The notes under the pieces are model-generated. The model saw only the letters and a program-made list of their open reading frames with translations. It had not been told where the DNA came from and did not search any database. This document shows positions 17,098 to 26,269 of a DNA stretch of 64,000 bases, in pieces. The stretch is from Streptomyces alfalfae (GTDB taxonomy: Bacteria > Actinomycetota > Actinomycetes > Streptomycetales > Streptomycetaceae). Position numbers and translations under genes: made by a program. The stretch is taken from the NCBI RefSeq assembly GCF_004127445.1, contig NZ_QEXM01000048.1, positions 1-64,000 of the forward strand. The letters run 5' to 3'. Numbering within the stretch: position 1 is the first letter of the stretch; each line of letters begins with the position of its first letter.

Positions 17098-18087
17098 GTG
17101 ACGAAGTACGGGTCCTTCCCCGGGTCGCGGCCCAGGCGGCTGCGGACGACTCCGGCCATGCGGCGCATGGTGGCGGAGACGCGCCTGCACCCGGCCGACC
17201 TGATCCTGCCCGCATTCGTGCGGGAGGGCATCAGCGCCCCGGTGGAGATCGGGGCCATGCCCGGCGTCTTCCAGCACACGCGCGACACCCTCAAGAAGGC
17301 GGCCGTCGAGGCCGTGGAGGCCGGTGTCGCCGGGATCATGCTCTTCGGCGTGCCCGAGGACGCCAAGAAGGACGGCGCCGGAACGGTGGGCACCGACGCC
17401 GACGGCATCCTCCAGGTCGCGCTGCGCGACGTCAGGGCCGAGGTCGGCGACGACCTCATCATCATGTCCGACCTGTGCCTGGACGAGTTCACCGACCACG
17501 GGCACTGCGGCGTGCTCGACGCCGAAGGACGCGTGGACAACGACGCGACCCTGGAGCGGTACGCGGAGATGGCGCAGGTCCAGGCCGACGCGGGCGCCCA
17601 TGTGGTGGCCCCCAGCGGCATGATGGACGGCCAGGTCGGCGTCGTCCGTGACGCCCTCGACCAGGCGGGCCACGAGGACGTCTCGATCCTCGCCTACACC
17701 GTGAAGTACTCCTCCGCCTTCTACGGCCCCTTCCGCGAGGCCGTCGGCTCCTCCCTCAAGGGCGACCGCAAGACCTACCAGCAGGACCCGGCCAACGCCC
17801 GGGAGTCCCTGCGGGAGCTGGCGCTCGACCTGGAGGAGGGTGCCGACATGGTGATGGTCAAGCCGGCCGGACCCTACCTCGACATCCTCGCGAAGGTCGC
17901 CGACGCGGTCGACGTGCCGGTGGCCGCGTACCAGATCAGCGGCGAGTACGCGATGATCGAGGCCGCCGCCGAGCGGGGCTGGATCGACCGCGACAAGGCG
18001 ATCATGGAATCCCTGACGGGCATCAGGCGCGCGGGCGCGAACATGATCCTCACCTACTGGGCCACCGAGGTGGCGCGGCAGCTCTGA
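17098..18087 (+). CDS. hemB: Delta-aminolevulinic acid dehydratase (porphobilinogen synthase)
   Basis: The 329-aa enzyme condenses two 5-aminolevulinates to porphobilinogen. The metal and active-site segment is DLCLDEFTDHGHCGVL, and the Schiff-base lysines lie in AYTVKYSSAFYGPFREA and MVMVKPAGPYLDIL. The GTG follows AGGTGAAG, and the conserved MRRMVAETRLHPADLILP lies near the start. It is 86 nt after hemD, so it is probably the last gene of the rex-hem transcript, or has a weak promoter in the gap. Confidence 0.96.
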   Translation: MTKYGSFPGSRPRRLRTTPAMRRMVAETRLHPADLILPAFVREGISAPVEIGAMPGVFQHTRDTLKKAAVEAVEAGVAGIMLFGVPEDAKKDGAGTVGTDADGILQVALRDVRAEVGDDLIIMSDLCLDEFTDHGHCGVLDAEGRVDNDATLERYAEMAQVQADAGAHVVAPSGMMDGQVGVVRDALDQAGHEDVSILAYTVKYSSAFYGPFREAVGSSLKGDRKTYQQDPANARESLRELALDLEEGADMVMVKPAGPYLDILAKVADAVDVPVAAYQISGEYAMIEAAAERGWIDRDKAIMESLTGIRRAGANMILTYWATEVARQL

Positions 18088-18169
18088 GCGGCCCGTCGGC
18101 GGCCTCTTGACCTGAAGTCCGCTTGAGGTAGCAGGCTGGCGTGCGTCGAAGCAATCCGAGGAGGATGCC

Positions 18170-19150
18170 GTGCACGCCGTCGTTCTGCATGAGTTCGGGC
18201 CCGCCGAGAACCTGACGTACGAGACCTGGCCGGACCCCGTCGCGGGGCCCGGCCAGGTGCGTATCGCCGTACGGGCCGCCGGGGCGCACTTCGTCGAGAC
18301 CGTCATGCGCAGGGGCGAGGCCTCCGACAAGGCCCCGCCGCTGCCGGAACTGCCCGCCGTCCTCGGCGGCGAGGTCGCGGGCGTCGTCGACGCGGTCGGC
18401 CCCGGCGTCGACCAGGGCTGGCTGGGCCGCTCCGTGGTCACGGCGCGCAGCGCACCCGGCGGCTACGCCGAGTCGACGGTCGCGGAAGCCTCCGCCCTGC
18501 ACCCCGTCCCGGACGGTCTGGGCTTCGAGGACGCCGTGACGATGGTGGTGACCGGCGCCACCACCATGGGCCTGCTGGGCATCGCCGGGCTCCGCCCCGA
18601 CGACGTGGTCCTCGTGACCTCGGCGGCCGGGGGCATCGGCCGGCTGGTCGTGCAGTACGCGCACGCCCTGGGGGCCACGGTCGTCGGAGCGGCGGGCGGC
18701 CCCGAGAAGACCGAAGCGGTACGGGCGCTCGGCGCCGACGTGGCCGTCGACTACGACCGCCCCGGCTGGCAGGAGACGGTGCGCGAACGCCTCGGCGGCG
18801 GCCGTCCCGTCACGGCAATCCTGGACGGCGTGGGCGGCGACAAGGCGGCGTCGGCCTTCGACCTGCTCGCCACCGGTGGACGGTACGTCGTCATCGGCTG
18901 GTCCTCGCAGCAGGCCTTCGAGCCGCCCCGCGGACTCCTCGCCGAACGCGGCGTCACCCACGTCAACGCCCTGCTCGAACTCATCGCCCACCCCGAGGAG
19001 GGCCCGGCCCGCGAGCGGGAGGCCCTGGAGGCGGCGGCGAAGGGCGAGTTGGCACCCGCCTGGCAGGCGTTCCCCCTGGCGGAGGCGGCACGGGCGCATG
19101 CGGAGATGGAACGGAGGGGAACCACGGGGAAGGTGGTCCTGGTTCCCTGA
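18170..19150 (+). CDS. Zinc-type alcohol dehydrogenase / quinone oxidoreductase (MDR family)
   Basis: The 326-aa protein has the medium-chain dehydrogenase layout: a GroES-like N-terminal domain (HEFGPAENLTYETWPDPVAG), a linker ARSAPGGYAEST, and a Rossmann domain with VLVTSAAGGIGRLVVQYA. It lacks the cysteine cluster of zinc ADHs, so an NADPH:quinone reductase (QOR) type is likely. The GTG start has a strong GAGGAGG. It is a single gene after hemB, convergent with the DUF397 gene. Confidence 0.88.
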   Translation: MHAVVLHEFGPAENLTYETWPDPVAGPGQVRIAVRAAGAHFVETVMRRGEASDKAPPLPELPAVLGGEVAGVVDAVGPGVDQGWLGRSVVTARSAPGGYAESTVAEASALHPVPDGLGFEDAVTMVVTGATTMGLLGIAGLRPDDVVLVTSAAGGIGRLVVQYAHALGATVVGAAGGPEKTEAVRALGADVAVDYDRPGWQETVRERLGGGRPVTAILDGVGGDKAASAFDLLATGGRYVVIGWSSQQAFEPPRGLLAERGVTHVNALLELIAHPEEGPAREREALEAAAKGELAPAWQAFPLAEAARAHAEMERRGTTGKVVLVP

Positions 19151-19188
19151 GCCGCCTGTGGTTGATCCGGGGCCCGTACGAGCCGCGA

Positions 19189-19443
19189 CTACAACCCGGC
19201 GTCGGCTTGCGTGCTGACGGTCAGGAACGAGGTCCAGGCCTCGGGCGTGACGGTGAGGGCGGGGCCCTCCGGGTTCTTGGAGTCGCGGATGTGGATGGCG
19301 GTGGGGTGCGTCGCGACCTCGACGCATTGGCCGCCCTCGCTGCCGCTATGGCTGGACTTGCGCCACGTGTACGCGGCTTCGAGGCACTGGCCGCCCTCGT
19401 CTCCGCTGTAGCTGGACTTGAACCACGTCATTGCGGTGTTCAT
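19189..19443 (-). CDS. DUF397 protein of whiJ-type cassette 1 (two motif copies)
   Basis: The 84-aa acidic protein contains two tandem DUF397 motifs, WFKSSYSGDEGGQCLEAAY and WRKSSHSGSEGGQCVEVA, followed by IHIRDSKNPEGPALTVTPEAW. Such proteins are encoded beside Scr1-type helix-turn-helix regulators in Streptomyces and are thought to modulate them. Its ATG overlaps the stop of the HTH gene, so the two are translationally coupled. Confidence 0.9.
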   Translation of the reverse strand: MNTAMTWFKSSYSGDEGGQCLEAAYTWRKSSHSGSEGGQCVEVATHPTAIHIRDSKNPEGPALTVTPEAWTSFLTVSTQADAGL

Positions 19444-20264
19444 CGCTCTCCTAGCAAGCCGTCCAACAAGCCCCTGGAGTCCTGGGTGTTGAGGGCCTGT
19501 GTCCGCAGCATCGCATACTTGCGTTCGAGCAGGGACACCTCATCCAGGTCGGCGATCAGCTGGCTGCCGCGCTGTGCCTCGATGTAGGCGATGCGCTGGT
19601 GATCCGGGGTTTCCAGCAGCGTGAAGGGGCCGTCGAGCCCGGCGTGTGTTTCGACTCCGAGCGGCATGATCTGAAGGGTGACCCCGGGGGCGTCCATCGA
19701 CTCGCGCAGGTGACTCAGCTGCTCGTAGAAGACCGCGTCGCCACCGATGCGATCCACCACCGTCACCTGGGAGACGATGAAGCTGATCGTCGGTGGGTCC
19801 CTGCGGTGCAGGATCTCCTGGCGTGCCATGCGGGCGGCGACCTGCACGGCGATCGCATCCTCGTTGAGGGCGGGTGCCTTGCAGTGCAGGACCGCGCTCG
19901 CATACGCCTCGCACTGCAGAATGCCCGGCAACACCTGGTTGTCGTACCAGGAAAGCGAGATCGCCTCCCGCTCCAGGTCCATGTACTCCTCGGCCCAGCG
20001 AGGGAAGAGGTCGACCTCCGGCATGTGTTCCACGGCCGCGGCCAGGACGCCCTTCGCTTCGAGGATCTCGTCCAGCCCCTCCGCGAAGTCCCCCTTCAGC
20101 AGCCGCCGGCCCTGTTCGATCGACGCGATGGTCTCCTCGTCCACCACGAGGCGCTCCGCCAGTTGCCGCTGCGTCAGGCCCGCGGCGCGGCGCAGCGCGG
20201 CGACCTGGGCGCCCAGCATCTTCATGGCGGAGGCGTTCTTCCGGCGGCGGTTCCTCGGTGGCAT
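19440..20264 (-). CDS. WhiJ-like helix-turn-helix regulator (Scr1 family), cassette 1
   Basis: This 274-aa protein has an N-terminal XRE helix-turn-helix (LGAQVAALRRAAGLTQRQLA, then VDEETIASIEQGRRLLKGDF) after a basic leader MPPRNRRRKN. A DUF5753/Scr1 ligand-type domain with YDNQVLPGILQCEAYASAVL and VTLQIMPLGVETHAGLDGPF follows. Members regulate development or secondary metabolism with a DUF397 partner. GGGGAG lies 9 nt before the ATG at 20264. It is divergent from an HATPase gene 83 nt away, completing the typical three-gene cassette. Confidence 0.9.
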   Translation of the reverse strand: MPPRNRRRKNASAMKMLGAQVAALRRAAGLTQRQLAERLVVDEETIASIEQGRRLLKGDFAEGLDEILEAKGVLAAAVEHMPEVDLFPRWAEEYMDLEREAISLSWYDNQVLPGILQCEAYASAVLHCKAPALNEDAIAVQVAARMARQEILHRRDPPTISFIVSQVTVVDRIGGDAVFYEQLSHLRESMDAPGVTLQIMPLGVETHAGLDGPFTLLETPDHQRIAYIEAQRGSQLIADLDEVSLLERKYAMLRTQALNTQDSRGLLDGLLGER

Positions 20265-20346
20265 GACGCGCAACTCCCCTGGTGCGGAGATCGACTCACC
20301 CGTGCACGCCCGTACAGAAGCCCTGCACGCGTGCACGTACTGCGCC

Positions 20347-20817
20347 ATGATGGCCACGCAGCGTCACCATCGCCGTGTGAATCGAGAAACCCGCGAGCAC
20401 TTCTACCGCCGCCGGCGTCAGTCCGTCCCCGCCGCACGGGAGTTCACCCGTGCCGCTCTCGCCGACTGGGGCATCGGGGGCGCTCAGGCCGACGACATCG
20501 CCCTCTGTGTCACCGAGCTGGTCACCAACGCGCTGCTGCACGGCGTCCCGCCCGGGCGGGGGTTCCGGCTCTGCCTGCGGTATGACGCGGAGGGCGAGGG
20601 CGTACTCCGCGTCGAGGTGCACGACAGCGGGGGCGGCGTCCCCGAAGTGGTGTGCCCCGAGGACGAGTCGGGGCGGGGGCTCCTGCTCGTGGCCGCGCTC
20701 TGCGACGCGTGGGGCGTCACAGAGCGCGACCCGGGCAAGGTGGTGTGGTGTCAGTGGACGGTGGAAGGCGTCGTCACCACACCAGGGCGTCGGCGGCCGA
20801 CGACTGCCAGTAGGTGA
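20347..20817 (+). CDS. Anti-sigma-like ATP-binding protein (HATPase_c), cassette 1
   Basis: The 156-aa protein has a GHKL ATPase fold of the RsbW/SpoIIAB-like type: N-box CVTELVTNALLHGVPPG, G1 box VEVHDSGGGVP and G2 box ESGRGLLLVAALCDAWG. Such proteins may bind sigma or anti-sigma partners. The start is uncertain: ATG at 20347 or 20350, or GTG at 20377 just before VNRETREHFYRRRRQ. Its 3' end overlaps the DUF4232 gene by 44 nt, convergently. It faces the HTH gene across a short shared promoter region. Confidence 0.87.
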   Translation: MMATQRHHRRVNRETREHFYRRRRQSVPAAREFTRAALADWGIGGAQADDIALCVTELVTNALLHGVPPGRGFRLCLRYDAEGEGVLRVEVHDSGGGVPEVVCPEDESGRGLLLVAALCDAWGVTERDPGKVVWCQWTVEGVVTTPGRRRPTTASR

Positions 20818-21304
20818 CGTACGCCGAGCTGTCCACGTACACGCCACCCTCGGGGAGCTTCGGCGAGGCCGGGGAGCCGACGCTGCCGTCCATCGCGCGG
20901 TTGGAGAAGAAGACGTCCAGCTCCTCGGCCTGGTGGCCCTCGGAGCCCTCGGGGGAGGAGGTGCCGATGGCCGCGTAGGCGGTCTGGCCCGGCTTGAGGG
21001 AGAGGACGGAGTGGGGCTTGCTCGCCTCCAGCCACGGCGTGGCGGACTGGCCCTGGTCGAAGCGCAGGTACGGGGCGCCGTACGCGTTGCAGGTCTTCGT
21101 ACCCGTGTTCTTGGCCTCCACGAGCAGGTGGTTGATCGGGCGGTCGACCTGCTTGACGGTGACCTTCGTGTTGGCGGCCGTGCAGGTGACGGAGGTCGAC
21201 TTGGCGGCCGGCGCCGCGGCCGACGCGGTGCCTCCGAGCGCGGTGAGCGAGAGGGCGGCGGTGACGGCGGCGAGGGTGGCGGCGGCCTTGGTGCTGATGC
21301 GCAT
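20774..21304 (-). CDS. Secreted DUF4232 protein
   Basis: The 176-aa protein starts with a Sec signal peptide (MRISTKAAATLAAVTAALSL, then ALGGTASAAAPAA with a likely cleavage near residue 30). A beta-rich DUF4232 domain with one cysteine pair (SVTCTAAN and KTCNAYG) follows. It is likely extracellular and its function is unknown. The tail overlaps the oppositely oriented HATPase gene. Confidence 0.88.
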   Translation of the reverse strand: MRISTKAAATLAAVTAALSLTALGGTASAAAPAAKSTSVTCTAANTKVTVKQVDRPINHLLVEAKNTGTKTCNAYGAPYLRFDQGQSATPWLEASKPHSVLSLKPGQTAYAAIGTSSPEGSEGHQAEELDVFFSNRAMDGSVGSPASPKLPEGGVYVDSSAYVTYWQSSAADALVW

Positions 21305-21507
21305 GGCTGGTCTCTTTCGATGTGATGGGAGCTACGTGTGCCGCGCCGAGTGAGGCCCGGTCACGGCGTGCTTGTATGGCCACAGCTTGTGCCGCGTTCC
21401 GTCCCAGGGGCCACCATGAGACGGCGTTTCGGGACGCTGGGACGTTTGTGCGGCCGTGAACTGCGGAAACGCCGTTCCTTGGAACGGGTGGATGGGATGG
21501 GGAGAGC

Positions 21508-22947
21508 GTGGGGGCGGGCGATCTCGCGGAGTTGCTCCGGGAGCTGAAGGAGAGGTCGGGGCTCAGTTACGGGGTGCTGGCCAAGCGGTTGCACGTGTCG
21601 ACGTCGACGCTGCACCGGTATGTGCAGGGCGCGGCCGTGCCGACGGAGTTCGCTCCGCTGGAGCGGCTCGCCCGGGTGTGCGGGGCCTCGCGGGAGGAGA
21701 TGGTCGAGGTCCACCGCAGGTGGATCCTGGCCGACGCGTCGCGGGGCGACCGGAAGGAGGGGGAGCAGCAGCCGTCGGGGCCGTCGGGTCCTGCCGCCGT
21801 GGCGCCCGACGCCGCCGTGGCGCCCTCCCCGGAGCGGGAGGCTCCGGCCGCCGGCAGCCAGGCTCCGGCCCCCGGCGGTGACAGCGGCTTCGATGGCTCC
21901 GACGACGGTGACCCCGGCATCGTCATCGGCCCGGCCACCACGGTGGCGGGGCGGCGTGAGGGGCGGCGGCTGCCCCGGGCGCGAGTGCTCGTGGCCGCCG
22001 GGATCGTCGTCGCGCTCGGCGCCACCGCGGTCGCCGTGCAGGCAGCCTCGGGCGGTGGCGGCGGCTCCCGTGAGCGGGCGTCGGTGGGGTCCCCGAGCGT
22101 GACCGGCAGTGAGGGGGAGTGGGGGCGCGGAGCCACTGGTTCCGCATCGCCCTCCGGGAAGGAGTCCCGCAAGGCGTCCGACAAGGACGAGCCGGGCAAG
22201 GACGCCACGGCCTCCGCGAAGCCGGACGGCGCGGGCGAGAAGGGCCGGGGCCGGGCCGGGGCGTCCGGCGGCGGTGACGGCGGCAAGGGCGGCGGCAGCG
22301 CGGCCCGGGGCGGTGTCCCGGTGACCGTCTCCACCCAGGCGCAGTACTGGCAGGACCCCTGCGGGCACCCCTACCTGGTCGACAAGGGACCCGGCGTTCT
22401 CTCGCCGCCGCCCAACGAACAGGACGCCGCCAGCTGGGTGGCCGCGAACGGCGGGGTCTCCGCGGGGGAGCAGACGGTGAAGCTGACCGTGCAGGGCACG
22501 GGCAAGGAGACCGTCGTCCTGGAGTCCCTGAACGTCCGCGTCGCCGGCACCGGAGCGCCGCTCGCGTGGAACAACTACAAGATGGGGTACCTCGGCGTCG
22601 GCTGCGGGGGCAACGTGCCCCAGCACTCCTTCGACGTCAACCTGGACGCGGCGGTGCCCCGACCCACGCCGCAGCAGGGGGAGAGCGGCTTCCCCTACAA
22701 GGTGAGCGCGAGCGACCCGGAGGCGTTCTACATCAACGCCACCGCCGACTCGCGCTACGTACGCTGGTACTTGGAGCTCGAATGGTCCAGCGGCGCCCGG
22801 CGCGGCACGGTGCGCATCGACGACACGGGCAAGCCGTTCGCCACGAGCGGTGACAAGGGCCGCCCGGTCTACGGGTATTCGCTCGACACGAAGAAGTGGA
22901 CGAAGACGAACCGGAACGATGACCAGGGGCAGGAGTCGACGCCCTAG
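21508..22947 (+). CDS. Membrane-anchored XRE helix-turn-helix protein with exported C-terminal domain
   Basis: The 479-aa protein has three parts. Residues about 5-70 are an XRE-type DNA-binding domain (LAELLRELKERSGLSYGVLA, then RLHVSTSTLHRYVQG). A Pro/Ala/Gly-rich linker leads to one transmembrane helix (ARVLVAAGIVVALGATAVAV) near residue 165. After a long Ser/Lys/Gly-rich spacer comes a beta-rich exported domain (about 270-455) with YWQDPCGHPYLVDKGPG, WNNYKMGYLGVGCGG and EAFYINATADSRYVRWYLEL. The design is that of a one-component regulator joining a cytoplasmic DNA reader to an external sensor. The GTG start gives a close fit to the HTH domain. Confidence 0.85.
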   Translation: MGAGDLAELLRELKERSGLSYGVLAKRLHVSTSTLHRYVQGAAVPTEFAPLERLARVCGASREEMVEVHRRWILADASRGDRKEGEQQPSGPSGPAAVAPDAAVAPSPEREAPAAGSQAPAPGGDSGFDGSDDGDPGIVIGPATTVAGRREGRRLPRARVLVAAGIVVALGATAVAVQAASGGGGGSRERASVGSPSVTGSEGEWGRGATGSASPSGKESRKASDKDEPGKDATASAKPDGAGEKGRGRAGASGGGDGGKGGGSAARGGVPVTVSTQAQYWQDPCGHPYLVDKGPGVLSPPPNEQDAASWVAANGGVSAGEQTVKLTVQGTGKETVVLESLNVRVAGTGAPLAWNNYKMGYLGVGCGGNVPQHSFDVNLDAAVPRPTPQQGESGFPYKVSASDPEAFYINATADSRYVRWYLELEWSSGARRGTVRIDDTGKPFATSGDKGRPVYGYSLDTKKWTKTNRNDDQGQESTP

Positions 22948-23069
22948 GACCGTCGTCCGGGTCGGGCCGGCCGGGGAGAGCCGGGGCGCTCGCGTACGTC
23001 CGTATCGCGGAATGTCGCTTGTATGCGGCACGCAGGTGATTACGCTGCCGCGAAACGAAGGAGCCGCTG

Positions 23070-24263
23070 ATGACCCTCACCGTCGCCCCCGTCCCCGCGA
23101 TCGCGGGCCGCGCCGCCGCCGTCGGGGGTTCTCCCGTACGGGACATCCTCGCGGTCACCGCGCGACCCGAGGTCATCAACTTCGCGGGCGGGCTGCCCGC
23201 GCCCGAGCTGTTCGACTCGGCGGCGGTGGCCGAGGCGTTCCGGGCGGTCCTGACGGGGACGCCGGGGACGGCCCTGCAGTACTCCACGACGGAGGGCGAG
23301 CCCGCTCTGCGTACCGCGATAGCCGAGCGGACGGCGGCGCGCGGGCTGCCCACCGGGGCGGACGACATCCTCGTCACCACCGGTTCGCAGCAGGCGCTCT
23401 CGCTGCTCGCGACGGTGCTCGTCGAGCCCGGGGACACCGTCCTCGTCGAGAACCCCTGCTACCTGGCGGCCCTTCAGGCGTTCTCCTTCGCCGGGGCGCA
23501 CGTCATCGCGGCGCCGGGCGACGACGAGGGGATCGACCCGGCCGCTCTCGACGAACTCGTCGCGGCGCACCGGCCGAAGCTGCTCTACACCGTCCCCACC
23601 TTCCAGAACCCGACAGGCCGCACGCTGCCCGCGGGGCGGCGCGCGGAGATCGCCGCCGTGGCCGCGCGGCGCGGCCTGTGGCTCGTCGAGGACGACCCGT
23701 ACGGGGAGCTGCGGTTCGAGGGCGAGCGCGTGCCGTGGATCGCCACGTGCCCGGGGGCCGAGGACCGCACGGTGCTGCTCGGCAGCTTCTCCAAGGTCAT
23801 GGCGCCGGGCCTGCGGCTCGGCTGGCTGCGGGGCCCGGCGGCGCTCCTGCGGGCCTGCGTCGTCGCCAAGCAGGCGGCCGACCTGCACACGCCCACCGTC
23901 AACCAGCTGGCCGTGGCGCGGTACCTGGCGGACAACGACCTGGACGCCCACGTCGCCCGCGTCGCCGCGGTGTACGGCGAACGCAGGGACGCCATGCTCG
24001 CGGGCCTGCCGTCCGCCCTGCCGGAGGGGGCGGTGTGGAGCCGCCCCGAGGGCGGCATGTTCCTGTGGGCCCGCCTGCCGGGCCCCGTGGACACCACGGA
24101 GCTGCTGCGGAAGGTCATCACGCACGACGTGGCGTACGTCCCCGGCGCCCCCTTCTACGCGGGCGCCCCGGACCGGTCGACCCTGCGCCTGTGCTTCGTC
24201 ACACAGACCCCGGAGGAGATCACGGAGGGCCTGCGCCGCCTCGGGGGCGCGCTGGCGGGCTGA
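23070..24263 (+). CDS. PLP-dependent aminotransferase, class I/II (LysN/MocR-type fold)
   Basis: This 397-aa enzyme has the fold-type I layout: INFAGGLPAPELFD, VTTGSQQALSLLATVLVEPG, TVPTFQNPTGRTL, LVEDDPYGELRF and the PLP lysine in LGSFSKVMAPGLRLGW. It resembles 2-aminoadipate/valine-pyruvate aminotransferases and lacks the GntR HTH of MocR regulators. The amino donor is not identifiable from sequence. GAAGGAG precedes the ATG. It is convergent with argS, with a hairpin between them. Confidence 0.9.
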   Translation: MTLTVAPVPAIAGRAAAVGGSPVRDILAVTARPEVINFAGGLPAPELFDSAAVAEAFRAVLTGTPGTALQYSTTEGEPALRTAIAERTAARGLPTGADDILVTTGSQQALSLLATVLVEPGDTVLVENPCYLAALQAFSFAGAHVIAAPGDDEGIDPAALDELVAAHRPKLLYTVPTFQNPTGRTLPAGRRAEIAAVAARRGLWLVEDDPYGELRFEGERVPWIATCPGAEDRTVLLGSFSKVMAPGLRLGWLRGPAALLRACVVAKQAADLHTPTVNQLAVARYLADNDLDAHVARVAAVYGERRDAMLAGLPSALPEGAVWSRPEGGMFLWARLPGPVDTTELLRKVITHDVAYVPGAPFYAGAPDRSTLRLCFVTQTPEEITEGLRRLGGALAG

Positions 24264-24265
24264 GG

Positions 24266-24296
24266 GCGGTACCAGGCGCGTCACGCCTGATACCGC
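24266..24296. terminator. Hairpin between aminotransferase and argS
   Basis: The arms GCGGTACCAGGCG and CGCCTGATACCGC pair over 13 bp with one wobble around a 5-nt loop. It lies between two convergent stop codons and has no T-tract. Confidence 0.7.
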
Positions 24297-24312
24297 TCCC
24301 GCGGCCGGTGGG

Positions 24313-26073
24313 TCAGAGGCGCTCGGGCGTCCTGATGCCCAGGAGCTCCATGCCCTTGTGGAGCGTGCTCGCCGTGATGGCGCAGAGGAACAGGCGGTTC
24401 TCGACCTGGGCCGGGGTGTCCGCCTTCAGGACCGGGCACTCGGCGTAGAACGCGGTGTAGAGCGAGGCCAGCTGGTAGAGGTACGCGGCCAGCTTGTGCG
24501 GGGCGTACTCCGCCGTCGCGTCCGCGACCAGGGCGCCGAACCCGTCCAGGTGCAGGCCGAGCGCCCGCTCCGCCGGGGCCAGTTCGAGTTCCGGGTGCGC
24601 GGTGGGGCGCGCGCTGTCGCCCGCCTTGCGCAGGATCGACTGGATACGGGCGTACGCGTACTGGAGGTAGACCGACGTGTCGCCGTTCAGCGAGACCATC
24701 TGGTCGAGGTCGAACTTGTAGTCGCGGCTCGCCGACGTCGACAGGTCCGCGTACTTCACGGCGCCGATGCCGACCTGGAAGGCCCGCTCCTGGATCTCCT
24801 CCTCGGTGAGGTCCCGCGCCTTCTCCCGCACGACCTCGGCGGCGCGCTGCACCGCCTCGTCGAGCAGGTCCTGAAGGCGCACCGTCTCGCCCTCACGCGT
24901 CTTGAACGGCTTGCCGTCCGCGCCGAGCACCGTGCCGTAGCCCATGTTGTGCGCGGTGACGTCGTCGTTCAGCCAGCCCATCCGGCGGGCCGCCTCGAAG
25001 ACCATCTTGAAGTGCAGCGACTGACGGACGTCCACCACGTACAGCAGGGTGGTGGCGTGCAGGCCGACGACCCTGTCGCGGATCGCCGAGAGGTCGGAGG
25101 CCGCGTACCCGAAGCCACCGTCCGCCTTCTGGACGATCAGCGGGACCGGCTGGTCGTCCTTGCCCTTGATGTCGTCGAAGAACACGACGAGCGCGCCCTC
25201 GGAGCGGACCGCGACGCCCGACTCCTCAAGGAGCCGCGCCGTCTCCGCCATCATGCCGTTGTACGCCGACTCGCCGACGATCTCCTCGTCGCGGACCTCC
25301 ATGTCCAGCTTCTCGAAGACCGAGTAGAAGTAGACCTTCGACTCGTCGACGAAGCGCTGCCACAGGTCGAGCGTCTCCTTGTCGCCGGACTGGAGGGCGA
25401 CGACCCGCTTGCGGGCCCGCTCCTTGAACTGCTCGTCCGCGTCGAAGACGGCGCGCGAGGCCTTGTAGATCCGGTTCAGGTTCGACATGGCCTGCTCGCC
25501 GTCGACCTCGTCGGCCGGGGCCAGCTCGCCCGGGTTCTCGATCAGGTACTGGATGAGCATGCCGAACTGGGTGCCCCAGTCGCCGATGTGGTGGCGGCCG
25601 ATCGTCTTCTCGCCGGTGAAGTCCAGCATGTGCCGCAGCGCGTCGCCGATGACGGCGGAGCGCAGGTGGCCGACGTGCATCTCCTTCGCCACGTTCGGCT
25701 GGGCGTAGTCGATGACCGTCGTGCCCGCGTCGGGGTTCAGCGGCACGCCGAGCCGGTCGCCGTCCGCGGCCCGGGCCGCGAGGTTCCTGGTGATCGCCTC
25801 GTCGGCGACCGTGATGTTCAGGAAGCCGGGGCCGGAGACCTCGATGTCCTTGATCAGCTCGGGGGCGGTGATGCCGGAGACGACCTGCGCGGCCAGCTCC
25901 CGCGGGTTGCCCTTGAGCTTCTTGGCGAGCGCCAGGATGCCGTTGGCCTGGAAGTCCGCCCGGTCGCTGCGTCGCAGCAGCGGGTCCGCGACGCCGGCTT
26001 CCGGCAGGGCAGCCGTCAGGGCGTCCGCGAGGCGCTGGTGGACGGATGCGGTGAGGGACGTGACCGGGGCCAT
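24313..26073 (-). CDS. argS: Arginyl-tRNA synthetase
   Basis: The 586-aa class I synthetase charges tRNA(Arg). It has the N-terminal Add1 domain, the HIGH-type signature KEMHVGHLRSAVIGDALRH near residue 135, and the ArgRS catalytic segments YVVDVRQSLHFKMVFEAARR and NMGYGTVLGADGKPFKTREG. A C-terminal anticodon-binding helical domain (DLSTSASRDYKFDLDQMVS onward) ends in GMELLGIRTPERL. It is monocistronic, divergent from lysS. Confidence 0.97.
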   Translation of the reverse strand: MAPVTSLTASVHQRLADALTAALPEAGVADPLLRRSDRADFQANGILALAKKLKGNPRELAAQVVSGITAPELIKDIEVSGPGFLNITVADEAITRNLAARAADGDRLGVPLNPDAGTTVIDYAQPNVAKEMHVGHLRSAVIGDALRHMLDFTGEKTIGRHHIGDWGTQFGMLIQYLIENPGELAPADEVDGEQAMSNLNRIYKASRAVFDADEQFKERARKRVVALQSGDKETLDLWQRFVDESKVYFYSVFEKLDMEVRDEEIVGESAYNGMMAETARLLEESGVAVRSEGALVVFFDDIKGKDDQPVPLIVQKADGGFGYAASDLSAIRDRVVGLHATTLLYVVDVRQSLHFKMVFEAARRMGWLNDDVTAHNMGYGTVLGADGKPFKTREGETVRLQDLLDEAVQRAAEVVREKARDLTEEEIQERAFQVGIGAVKYADLSTSASRDYKFDLDQMVSLNGDTSVYLQYAYARIQSILRKAGDSARPTAHPELELAPAERALGLHLDGFGALVADATAEYAPHKLAAYLYQLASLYTAFYAECPVLKADTPAQVENRLFLCAITASTLHKGMELLGIRTPERL

Positions 26074-26269
26074 GAGCTTCCGTTCTCGTAGGTTCCGCCG
26101 AACGAGGTCCGGCTGTTCTCGCTGAAATGAGGTGCGTCGGAGCGCGTGTCAAGTGTCCCATGAGGACGGCCGCCGATTCCCCTCGATAGAGCAGGGCCCC
26201 GGACCGGGTCGCTCCGTCTGGGACAATGGCGTACGCCAGCTTCCAAGAACCCCGAGGAAACAAGAGGAC

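Noticed and set aside
26074..26269. A T-box or other riboswitch between argS and lysS
   Set aside because: I found no T-box consensus or specifier-like stem in the 196-nt divergent region.
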